Below, piece after piece: positions 34,801-44,497 of a stretch of DNA of 64,000 nt. Position numbers and translations under genes: made by a program. Below the pieces are notes generated by a model. That model did not search any database. It was not told the origin of the DNA and saw only the letters and a program-made list of their open reading frames with translations. Numbering within the stretch: the first letter of the stretch is position 1; each line of letters opens with the position of its first letter. The stretch is from Ulota crispa. Taxonomy: Eukaryota; Streptophyta; Bryopsida; Orthotrichales; Orthotrichaceae. The stretch is taken from contig OY987242.1 of assembly GCA_963920765.1 (NCBI GenBank), forward strand, positions 15,152,002-15,216,001, in the 5' to 3' direction.

Positions 34801-35432
34801 TATGTATCTCAGATGCTGTAAAGCCGTACTGTACACTCTGACGGAATATCAAACTTTCTTACAAGTTTCAACTGGATTGCTCTTCATGCAAATAAAATTC
34901 TTGATATGCACATGTAATTGAGGTCGTTCTCTGATTTGAATCTGTGTTGTTTTCTGTGTACGTTATGATTCTAATGTGCTGGTTTCTTCTTATGCAGGTC
35001 TTCGTCATGTTATCAATCAATGCGAACTATAACGCGCCCTTCTTCATGGCCCGCTTTCGGGAAAGCATGAAGTATTTCTCCACAATGTTTGACGCCATGG
35101 AAGTCTCGATGCCTGCGAATGATCCAGACCGAGTCATCCTGGAGAAGGAATACTTCGGGCGAGAGATTCTCAACATCGTTGCGTGTGACGGAATAGAAAG
35201 AGTGGAACGCGCAGAGCCGTATAGGCAATGGCAGACTCGCACGCAGCGAGCTGGGTTCTCGCAAAAGCCGCTGCCTCCAATCATGATGAAAAAAGTTAAG
35301 GCTATGATGGGTTCGTACCACAAAGACTATGGTATTGGAGAAGATGGAGGCTGGTTTCTCATGGGATGGAAAAACCAAATCGTGCGTGCACTGACAGTTT
35401 GGGAGCCCTCAACAACGATACCAACTGCCTAG
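31871..35432 (+). CDS. GRAS transcription regulator, LISCL (SCL9/14/33-like) type (5 exons)
   Basis: Exons 31871-32886, 33638-33764, 34002-34281, 34466-34743 and 34998-35432 give 711 residues with phase kept at every GT-AG intron. Residues 1-332 are a variable, Ser-rich and acidic region. The GRAS domain follows: leucine-rich region 1 (LLLRCALVVSQDDVRSAN, ~336-353), a VHIID-type core AHLVDYGVAYGAQWP (~441-455), IELPKPG after it, the PFYRE block with YFGREILNIVACDGIERVER, and a SAW end with GWFLMGWKNQIVRALTVW. Phrases such as MSGTGAQLY, NYNAPFF and RFRE are typical of the LISCL clade, nuclear transcriptional co-regulators. The start codon is preceded by an in-frame TAA. Residue 475 is Cys where relatives usually have Gly (RITGIEL). 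Angiosperm LISCL genes usually have one coding exon, so four coding introns are notable. Confidence 0.93.
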
Positions 35433-36200
35433 TTTTTCTCATTATGGTTCTTGGACTTCTCACGATGCTGATCACTTCACCCGTCCTCTCAGGAGCCTTC
35501 TGCGCTATTATAACTGGAAGAGCGCAAGTCACCATCTGAGACGAGGACCTGTCTGGGTACGAACTTCTCAATCCCTTTTGCACCACAACTACTTGCTCTG
35601 TGCCTCACGGTCTTCCAACCTTCAACTAATCTCCCCTAACGGTGGCCTCGCTGATCTATCGCCCGTGTTCTACAGCTTGAAGAGCATCTACTTTCTGTAG
35701 GATGATCCAGCACCTCCATGTTTACGGATGGAAGAAGGGTAAAGAGAATGGCTTGGGGAAAAGCAACTGTATAGTAATCGGCGCCAATTAGGCTATTTCT
35801 GCTGATGATCTAAACGCATCAGTCGTATGAACTCCAGCTTTACAATCCTTCTCTCAGCATCTCGGAAATGTCCATTGTGTACTTGTTTATACTATTGACG
35901 AAGATTTGTTTAGACTAGACCCCCATGCAATACTAGTTCGTATCTATTGACATTCGATCTATTCGGATATAGGGTTTTGCACAGGTACCACTAGAGATAT
36001 CAGAGGGGAAAAGAGCCTCAGCGCTGTCCTGTAGATAGAGTACCGACTACGATGACTGTTAATCGGAGCGTGCCGACAGCTCCTGAACGAGTGAGTGTTT
36101 CTGTAACCGTTCTTTGTACGTTAATGCAAGTGTCATGGAAGAGTCCTCCTGTTTGTGCTTTCATGACCATATATACTTGCCGGTGAACGTTGGAAATGAA
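35433..36200. other. 3' flank of the GRAS gene
   Basis: Probably the 3' UTR followed by spacer. A minus-strand frame at 36018-36308 runs into the Stowaway-like MITE and is not accepted. No polyadenylation site could be fixed. Confidence 0.4.
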
Positions 36201-36202
36201 TA

Positions 36203-36778
36203 CTCCCTCTGTCCCTCTAAAAACGTCCAAATAAGACACATTTCTTGTACCACTAAAACGCTCCCTTTTGCTGACTTCAAATGCTGAGAAAGCGTTTGTC
36301 ATGTTCAATGATGTCGTGGGGACTAGTTAAGAGATTAGGAGCATTCCTCTTCTAGCAAGCTTGGCCTTGCCCATATGAGGTACCATTGTTGCTACTAATC
36401 TTTTGTTAATAATGAGGAGCTGACAACATGCACAAATATGGTATTTTTTGCATGGAATTTGGGTGCCCAAATAACAAATTAAAGTTGGAGATTTTGCATA
36501 CATTTGGAAGATGGTATATTGATTCTAGAATGCATTTGTCACTAGCACAAAAACTAAAATAATGAAGAACTGGCAGCATTCACAAACTATGCGCAAATAT
36601 GGTACTTTTTGCATGGAATTTGGGTGCCTAAACAATAATATAAAAACTAGAAATTTTGCATACATTTAGTAGGTGGTATATTGATTCTAGAATGCATGTG
36701 TCACTAGCGCAAAGACTAAAAACACATTTAATCCTGCACAAGGAAGCTTTTTGAACGTTTTTAGAGGGACAGAGGGAG
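36203..36778. mobile_element. Stowaway-like MITE (Tc1/mariner type)
   Basis: Termini CTCCCTCTGTCCCTCTAAAA and TTTTAGAGGGACAGAGGGAG are perfect inverted repeats flanked by TA (36201-36202, 36779-36780), the Stowaway signature. It is 576 bp, large for the group; the interior holds a roughly 130-base direct duplication (TTTGCATGGAATTTGGGTGC and GGTATATTGATTCTAGAATG each twice). Confidence 0.9.
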
Positions 36779-38490
36779 TATATTTTAGACAAGTTCTACT
36801 ATAGTTCCAAGTGTGTTTTTTTGGAACTACCTCTGGTGGCTTAAATCATTGCTAAATGTGATAAAATTTCAAATCTAACATTATGACTTCACATTTAGTT
36901 TTCGTAGCAATGTAACTCTGTTGCTAGATTTTTTGCAAAATATAGGCACAATTGTGGACACTGGTTGAAAAAGGTTGTACACTAGAATTATCTTCGTTTG
37001 AAATTAAGAATAGGTATTTCAATTCCAAATTTGGCATAAATTAATAGGTGTCAAAACAAACAAAAAACTGTTGTCCTTGTGATTAGTGAGAAACTGAATA
37101 GTAGGAGTCTACTTTTATAACACATGCTCATTTCATGTTTAATCCGTACTCCCAAGGCACATAAATAGAGCTATGGGTGTCGTTTTAAGACGGATTATGG
37201 CACACTTGTGTAAATGGTCCAAGTTGTGTAGCGACAAGTTGGTTATTGAACATAATGGAAGGCATCCACCTTATGTTTTTGGTTTAGGTAGGAGGCTCGT
37301 ACACCGACCATCTAAGGGAAAGATGATGTTTGTACAAAAATCAAGCTAGTTCTGCAGCTTGGAAATATTTTTGGTAGAAAGTCAAAGAAGAAACAATTCT
37401 ATGGTCGTTAAGCACTTTGGATCCTTGGTCTATACAAAAATAAATTTAATTATGCTTCATAACGCATCTGTAATAGTGCCTGGCATTGCTCATAGTGCTT
37501 GGCACTGTGAGCAGTGCCACTTAGCGTGCTTAATGTAGCGGGAGGCTTTCAGGGGGAGGCCTCCCACTATACATTTAAATTGATTTTTTTTTGAGTTGGT
37601 ATGAATTAACTACAATTTATCAAAGCAAAAGGTGCATAGGTAGCTATTCTTGGTCATAGGTTGTAGCATTTATGGTTCAAAGGCGGCTTGTAAATGGAGC
37701 ACATGAGTCCAAAAATCAACCACTACAAAACCAAAACCGTTCAACTAAGATATGTACACCCATAAGCTTCAAACTAAATGTTTTGAACATGATGAGTATC
37801 AATAAACAGCTAGCAAATTTTAGGATCTTATTAGGAACAAAGAAATAATGAGTTAGCACTTTTGATTGTATTATTTGGATACTATGAGAATAAGTTGTCT
37901 CATCATTAAATATGTTTTCTTCTAGTGACTAAGTTTGTGAGGTATTAGTATGAGCCTTTCATGAAAAAATCAATACTCATTATTATATTTATTACAAATA
38001 CAAATGTCCATTGATAGTTTTGTGGATTGATTTATGCACAATTTGACACTTGATAATTACTTTTGTCATTGTTGTTTATATCCGTATTGCATTTTTATGT
38101 TTAACGAAATGACATCTTCTATACTGTCAAATGCACATTACTAAGACACATATTTTTTTAAAGTAATGGTGTGCATTTTCTACTTCTTGCAAAATGAACT
38201 AATTATCCAATAAAAGTTGAATGCAGTAGGCCCTTGAACTAAAGGTGTAGTTAAACATACTCATCCATATGGAGGTGAAATACCTACTTCAATTTGCAAC
38301 TACTTAAATAAATTTTTTTGCAAGGATGCTATAAGATAATTTATTTGTATTAACTTATAAGCATATGCTCACATCTAATAATTATGACTAGTATTGAAAA
38401 AAAACTAGAGTAAAGTTTGGAAATTGCTATTGTAAGAAGGCAAGACTACTACTATTGTCATGCTAAAGATTGATTTTCTTTTTGTGATTA
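36779..38490. other. Non-coding stretch of 1.7 kb
   Basis: No gene is supported. Around 36820-36920 a segment resembles 7530-7640 (GCTAAATGTG.TAAAA.TTCA and GTAGCAATG). Near 37284-37340 a partial family F terminus (GTAGGAGGCTCGTACACCGACC) is visible. The rest is unassigned. Confidence 0.35.
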
Positions 38491-38829
38491 TAAGTTAGGA
38501 GGCTCATATTCCACTTAGGTTCTAAAATTGTCCACCTTCTCAAATGTACACTACTTGTACATGTTGTTTTCATAGTCTTCAAAAATGTTTCAAAAATGTA
38601 TAAGTAATACACATTTGAGGAGGTGGGCGGTTTTAGAACCCTATACCACTTCAACTTCAAATTTTCATAACTAATTTCAAAAAGCTTCAAAACTATGAAA
38701 CAACTTGGATTAGATGCCAATTTCTCTTGTTTTTCAAGAAAAACTTACTAAAAAGTACTTCAAGAAGTTTCATCTCCCCAAAATTCAGTTTCAGCCCTTG
38801 CATGGTCGGTTTATGAGCCTCTTACCTTA
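38491..38829. mobile_element. Family F MITE (~340 bp)
   Basis: Ends TAAGTTAGGAGGCTCATA and TATGAGCCTCTTACCTTA are inverted repeats. An inner hairpin (CCACCTTCTCAAATGTACAC with GTGTATT..CACATTTGAGGAGG) and TTGGATTAGATGCCAATT are shared, inverted, with 27371-27700 and 52577-52897. Confidence 0.75.
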
Positions 38830-39248
38830 GTTGTTTTTGACATTCACCTTCTTCGAGATTCTAATGCATGAGAAGAAGCTCATAAAGAAGATGAGAATGG
38901 CAATATTGGATGTGGTGTCATGGAATTAAAATTGGATTATAATAGTTCTTTTAACCATTGGTCACTTGTAAGTAGAAATATTGCATGTGATTGTTAATGC
39001 TTGATGCAATGAGGAAAAATGTTTGGTAACACATAGTTCCATCTTCTTGCTAGTATGATAATTAATCGGTAAAAATCACTAAAGCTTTTATTTTTTAAGT
39101 ATGAGCAAAACATGACAAAAGGGACCAAAAGTGCGGAGTTTGATATTCTTAATAATCTCTCAAAAAATATCTCTATTGGAGATGATTCAAAATAAACCAA
39201 ATGGACTGCATCAATCCTTGAATCAAGGGTTTAGGGTACCCTTGCATA
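38830..39248. other. Non-coding stretch
   Basis: AT-rich spacer between two MITEs with no recognisable exon or RNA. Confidence 0.3.
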
Positions 39249-39829
39249 CTCCCTTTGTCCCATTATAAAGCTCCAAAAACTTCTCCATGAGGGATTAACC
39301 GTATTATTAGTCATTATGCTAGTCACAAATGCATTCTAGAATCAATAAACCACCTATCAACTATTTGCAAAATCTCAAGTTTTTATGTTGCCGTTTAGAC
39401 ACCCAAATTCCATGCAAAAAGTACCATATTTGTACATTCTTTGTGAAGACTGCCGGCTCCTCAATATTTTAGTTTTTGTAATGATGACACATGCATTCTA
39501 GAATCAATATACCATTTACCAAATGTGTGTAGAATCTCCAGCTTTGATGTTGCCATTTGGGCACCCAAATTCCATGCAAAAAGTACCATATTTGTACATG
39601 TTGCTAGCTCCTTAATATTAATGATTTAAAGATTAGTAGCAACAATGGTACCTCATATGGGCAAGGCCAAGCTTGTTAGGAGAGGAATGCTCTTTAATTG
39701 CTTAACTTGCCCCCATGAGATCATTGGACATGACAAACACTTTCTCAACAATTGAAATTAGCAAAAGGGAGCTTTTTAGTGGGACAAGAACTATGCCTAA
39801 TTTAGAGCTTTATATTGGGACAAAGGAAG
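39249..39829. mobile_element. Stowaway-like MITE, inverted sister of 36203-36778
   Basis: Termini CTCCCTTTGTCCCATTATAA and TTATATTGGGACAAAGGAAG, flanked by TA. The interior matches the element at 36203 in reverse, for example GTAGCAACAATGGTACCTCA followed by TATGGGCAAGGCCAAGCTTG. It carries the same internal duplication. Confidence 0.88.
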
Positions 39830-39964
39830 TACAAAATACAACCTCTTGTTCCATTGATTCATGAGTAAATAAATCCCACTCCCTTCCATTTCTCTTCACC
39901 ACCACAACAATTATCACAACAACTAATTCTAATGAGTTCAATTTTAAACTTTATGAAACAATTA

Positions 39965-40564
39965 AGGGGGTTTCAGACATCTCAAAAAAACAGTGAACGA
40001 GTGATCGTGAACAAGTTTTCGTTCACAGGTGAACATGAAGTCACCAAAGTGAACCACCTATGAGGACCTCCAAGAGATCTTCATGGGTGGTTCATGCGTG
40101 AACGACGTGAAGGCGTGAAGCCTCTCCTGCTCCCTCTCGCTACTATTCCTATCTCCACTCCCGCACCCGTCCTTGTACCTCCCCCCGCCTCTCCCTCTTG
40201 CTCGTCGCTCCCACACTTATCCTTGTCGCTCCTTGCCTCTAGCTCTAGCTCTCGCTTTTAGCCTCTTGCTCTTGCTCCCAACCTCTCGCTCTCGCTCCAC
40301 GCTGCCAAGTTACAAGCACAAGCACTTGAAGGTTCAAGCTGAGGGGACTTGGATTAGAAGCAGCGATGGTAGAGCTCAAGGGATCTAGATTAGCTTACAA
40401 GATTGGCGATTCTGGGCAAAGTTGAAGGGGTGGTCTATAGTTCACTAAAATATGGATATTTGAATGGGTGAAGGAGAGGACATGAACAATGGCTTCACTA
40501 AGTTGTTCACCAGTTTCATTCACATTTACAAAATTGGTGATGAACGGCATATTTGAAACCCCCT
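39965..40564. mobile_element. Family G MITE, copy 1
   Basis: Termini AGGGGGTTTCAGACATCTC and ATATTTGAAACCCCCT. It has a GTGAACGA-rich left side and a CT-rich middle (CTCTTGCTCTTGCTCCC), and ends in a GTGAACGGCATAT run. The 600 bp contain small open frames in the CT-rich part that differ among copies and are not genes. Confidence 0.8.
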
Positions 40565-40574
40565 ATTGTACAAT

Positions 40575-41164
40575 AGGGGGTTTTAGATATCTCAAAAAAA
40601 AACGGTGAACAAATGGACATGAACAAGTTTTCTTTCACTAGTGAATATAAAATCACAGAAGTGAACCACCCACGAGGACCTCCAGGAGGTCCTCATGGCT
40701 CGTTCACGAGTGAACGAAGTGAAGCCTCTCCCTCCTCACCTCTTACGCTAGCTCCGCTTATGTTCGTGTCGCTCTCGTGCCTCCCACGCCTGTTTGTATT
40801 GCTGCCCGCCTCTCGGCTCTCGCTTTGCACCTCAAGACAATTTGGATGCAAAGTTGATTGCCAGGTCAAGGTCATTCAAGGAATCGCAATGCGCGAGAAG
40901 CGACGATGATGGAGCTAAAGAGATCTTGATTAGAAGTAGACAATTGTGGAGCCAAAGGATTCCCAATGGTGGAGTTCAAGGGATCCAAATTAGCTTCCAG
41001 GATTGGTGATTGTGGGCAAAGTTGAAAGGGTGGTGAGTAGTTCATTACAATTTGGATGTTTGAACGAGTGAATGCGAGGACATGAATAGTGGCTTGGCTA
41101 ACTTGTCCACCAATTTCATTCACGTGAACAAAATTGGTGGTGAACAACATATCTAAAACCCCCT
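40575..41164. mobile_element. Family G MITE, copy 2
   Basis: Termini AGGGGGTTTTAGATATCTC and ACATATCTAAAACCCCCT with the 3-bp duplication AAT on both sides. It is 590 bp and lies only ten bases from copy 1, in the same orientation. Confidence 0.85.
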
Positions 41165-41167
41165 AAT

Positions 41168-41759
41168 ATGGGGTTTCAGATATCTCAAAAAAACAGTGAA
41201 CAAATGGTCAAGAACAAGTTTTTGTTCATCGTGAACGTGAAGTCACAAAAGTGAACCACCCATGAGGACCTCCAAGAGGTCCTCATGGCTTGTTCACGCA
41301 TGAACGGCGTGAAGCCTTTCCCTCCTCACCTCTCCCGCTAGCTCTGCTTGTGTTCCTGTCGCTCCTGCGCCTCCCACGCTTGTTTGTATTGCTGCCCGCC
41401 TCTCGGCTCTTGCTTCATGCCTGTAGACAGTTTGGATGCAGAGTTGATTGCTAGGTCAAGGTCATTCAAGGAATTGCAATGTGCGAGAAGCGACGATGGT
41501 GGAGCTGAAGGGATCTTGATTAGAAGTGGACAATTGTGGAGACAAAGGGTTCTAGATTAGAAGCAACAATGGTGGAGTTCAAGGGATCCATACAGGATTG
41601 GTGATTCTGGGCAAAGTTCAAAGGATGGTTTGTAGTTCACTAAAATATGGATATTTGAATGGGTGAACGAGAGGACATGAACCGTGGCTTCACTAAGTTG
41701 TTCACCAATTTCATTCATGTGAATGAAAATGCTTGTGAACGGCATATCTGAAACCCCCT
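41168..41759. mobile_element. Family G MITE, copy 3
   Basis: Left terminus ATGGGGTTTCAGATATCTC, right terminus GCATATCTGAAACCCCCT. It abuts copy 2, sharing the AAT between them. 592 bp, same orientation. Confidence 0.8.
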
Positions 41760-41764
41760 AAAAA

Positions 41765-42539
41765 TATGTTGTTCATCACCAATCTGTTCACATGAATGAA
41801 ATTGGTGAACAACTTAGTGAAGCCACCGTTCATGTCCTCTCCTTCATCCATTCAAATATCCATATTAGGGGGTTTCAATTATACCATTCTACAGCAAAAT
41901 CATTCACGTGAACGAGATTAGTGAAAAACCGGCACAAACCAGCCATGACAACCTCTAGAGGTCGTGACAACCTCTAGAGGTCGTGACAACACGTTCATTG
42001 TGGTGAATGAAAACTCATTCACATCAATTTGTTCATGATTTTTTCGAGATGTCTGAAACCCCCTATTTTAGTGAACTACAGACCATCCTTTCAACTTTGC
42101 CCAAAATCACCAATCTTGTAAGCTAATCCAGATCCCTTGAGCTCCACCGTTGCCGCTTCTAATCCAAGTTCTCTTAAGCTTGAACCTTTAAGTGCTTGTA
42201 ACCTGGCAGCGTGGAGCAAGAGCAAAAAGTTGGGAGCAAGAGCAAGAGGTTGGAAGCGAAAGCAAGAGCAAGAGGTTGGAAGCAAGAGCAAGAGCTAGAG
42301 GCAAGGGACAACAAGAACGGGAGTGAGAGGGAGAGGGGGGGTGACAAGGATTGGTGCGAGAGCGGAGACAAGAGTGAGGCTTCACACCTTCACATTCACG
42401 TGTGAACCACCCATGAGAACCTCTTGGAGGTCCTCATGGGTGGCTCACTTTGGTAACTTCATGTTCACCTTTCACCTGTGAACGAAAACTCTTTCTTGAC
42501 TACTCATTCACCGTTTTTTTGAGATATCTGAAACCCCCT
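41765..42539. mobile_element. Family G MITE, copy 4, inverted and interrupted
   Basis: This copy lies in the opposite orientation; its left terminus is lost against copy 3 and its right terminus is GATATCTGAAACCCCCT. It is interrupted by a short family member at 41867-42064. A purine-rich minisatellite at 42214-42305 corresponds to the CT-rich middle of the other copies. Confidence 0.75.
41867..42064. mobile_element. Short family G element inserted in copy 4
   Basis: AGGGGGTTTC to GAAACCCCCT, 198 bp. The duplication ATT flanks it (41864-41866, 42065-42067). Removing the element and one ATT restores the sequence found uninterrupted in copies 1 and 3, which proves the 3-bp target. It contains two tandem copies of ACAACCTCTAGAGGTCGTG. 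Confidence 0.88.
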
Positions 42540-43199
42540 AATGATGACAACATGAAGGAGCTAGGCATCTCCTTTGTTGCAGCAAGCACTACGACTTTGC
42601 AGAAGCTCAAAAGAAAGCATGGTCAGTAGGAAGTTAGAAGAATGCCCAACATTGACAAAGGTACAAAGGAAGGCCAAGAAAGGATTATCTCTGACTATTT
42701 TGCAAAGAAGTTGGCGTATAGCTATATACAACGAGAAAGGTGTCTGATTTCATCAATTGCACTAAATTTAAATGCTTCCAACAATCGCAAATTGATTGAA
42801 AAAACAACTAAGCGCCCACCAATCCGACCTGAACTTCTGGCAAGAGTACCAAAGTTGCACCTGTGACTGCAGGGAATGGAGACACAACTATAACGAATGA
42901 AATGTTTTCTCATCAAAAGTTTTCAAAAGACTATGAAGGATGTTGCAATGCAAAGATTTCACAACCAAGTTCCTACAACATCAACGTTCCTAGATGACAA
43001 AGATATTGACATGCATTGTGGATGGAGACAAGCTATAACCAACTGAACTTGCAACTTTCTAGCTACTTGAGCAAAAAATGTTGCGTCATCCATTCTCTAC
43101 ACTGCTTGTAAAATGCAAATTGTAAAATGCAAATTGCGCTGGGCTAAAATACATTCACAAAGACCGACGCCTTGATCCTATCGGCAACACTAGCGCTTT
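42540..43199. other. Unassigned stretch between MITE cluster and GC-rich island
   Basis: Mixed composition. A plus-strand frame at 42642-42866 is not recognised as any family and has no splice support. It may be transposon debris. Confidence 0.3.
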
Positions 43200-44497
43200 G
43201 CTTCATAAGCACCTTGCCAATGTGCAAACACCTCATCATCATACATACTCTCTCCCACTCCCATGGTGCCACAAAGCTCACAAGCAAGGGTGGCGGTACG
43301 TTTTAGGTGTAGTTACCGTCCACGCATCCACAAGCATCCAGAGAAGCAACACGAATCGTCCCAGGGCCACAAAACAGCAACAGGGGCACAAAACAGCAAC
43401 AAGAGCACGAAACAGCAACAGGACCGACTGTATAGTACAAAAACCCATTTCTTGACCAAGGTGATACCGTACCAAAAGCCTAGGTGGAGGCCACAAGAGA
43501 TCGGACGCATTCAACATGAACACCAAAATACCTCCAATCATGGCCCCCTGGAACCGCAAGCCACCCCACGCTGCGCCCACGCAACGAAACTTGTCCTTGG
43601 GCACTCCAAGGGGGAAAAGTGGACCTGACAACGGGATGCCAACAGAGTGCAGGAACAGGTTGCTGAATTGAATTATGCGTGGGGTTGAACCCCTATACAA
43701 GGAAATGCGGAGAACCCACGTTCCTCCTCCAGGACAAGCTACCTGCACGGGGCACTAGGGCAAACAGCAAACTACAGTGCGGTGTTGTGGTGTCGGCAAA
43801 TTCGGTGTCAAGTGTGCAAAGATACAAACTACAGGTCTATGCTAAGGGGGGGAGGGAAGGGGCCAATCGATATACAACATTAACAGCATAAAATTGGGGA
43901 CCCATCTACAGTGTGAGTGCGAACTGCCGTTCTCTATGTACTACCGCAGCTGAGCTACGCCCCTGCCGACTTCAACCTTCCTGTCCTACGCGAGGAAAGA
44001 TGGCAAGGCTGTCCTACCAATGGCCACCCGGACCAGAATCCTCCTTACCTTCGCAGGATTTCCGTCCGCGCTCCCCAAACCATCCCGCTGACCAAGGACG
44101 GTCCTCCAGCCTGATGTTTCTCTTATTGGTTTTCTCCGAAGCAAGAATGAACATGAACACTAGTCACAGCTAATCTCCTCCTAAGGGCTTTGAATGGATG
44201 GTACAAGAACAAACCTAAAATAAACATCTGAGCTCTTCAAAGTTACACTTTACAGGCGACCCTGCGCTACCCTGGCAGCGCCCCTTCGACGTGCGGTACC
44301 GTGTTGCTGCCCGATACCGCATCGTCTGCCTTCCTCGTCTGCCTTCGTCGGCGCGGGTCATACCGCACTTGGTCTGCGAACGTCCGTCTCTGTACACATG
44401 ATGGAACCCCCACATAAAACACCCAGCCACGAGGACTGAAATCGTCTGCGGTCAGGAAGCCCAAAAAGGCTCCCTCGGAGGACATGTGCCTTGGAAC
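43200..44497. other. GC-rich 3' flank of the telomere-binding-protein gene
   Basis: This part of the GC-rich island lies downstream of the minus-strand stop at 44498. Long frames on both strands (for example minus 43278-43748) lack domains and are attributed to composition. Part may be 3' UTR. A minus-strand tRNA-like A-box (TAGCTCAGCTGCGGTAG, near 43960) is present without a properly spaced B-box. Confidence 0.4.

Noticed and set aside
40173..42385. Several Ser/Leu- or Arg/Glu-rich frames
   Set aside because: They come from the CT-rich minisatellite in the middle of family G MITEs, in different frames in each copy.
43278..43748. A 156-codon minus-strand frame downstream of the telomere-binding gene
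   Set aside because: No domain, hydrophobic low-complexity translation driven by CCA/ACA repeats on the opposite strand, and no start or splice context.
43900..43975. A minus-strand tRNA gene
   Set aside because: The 5' part GGGGCGTAGCTCAGCTGCGG has a good A-box, but the expected B-box is about eight bases too close and imperfect, and no cloverleaf with an anticodon arm can be drawn.
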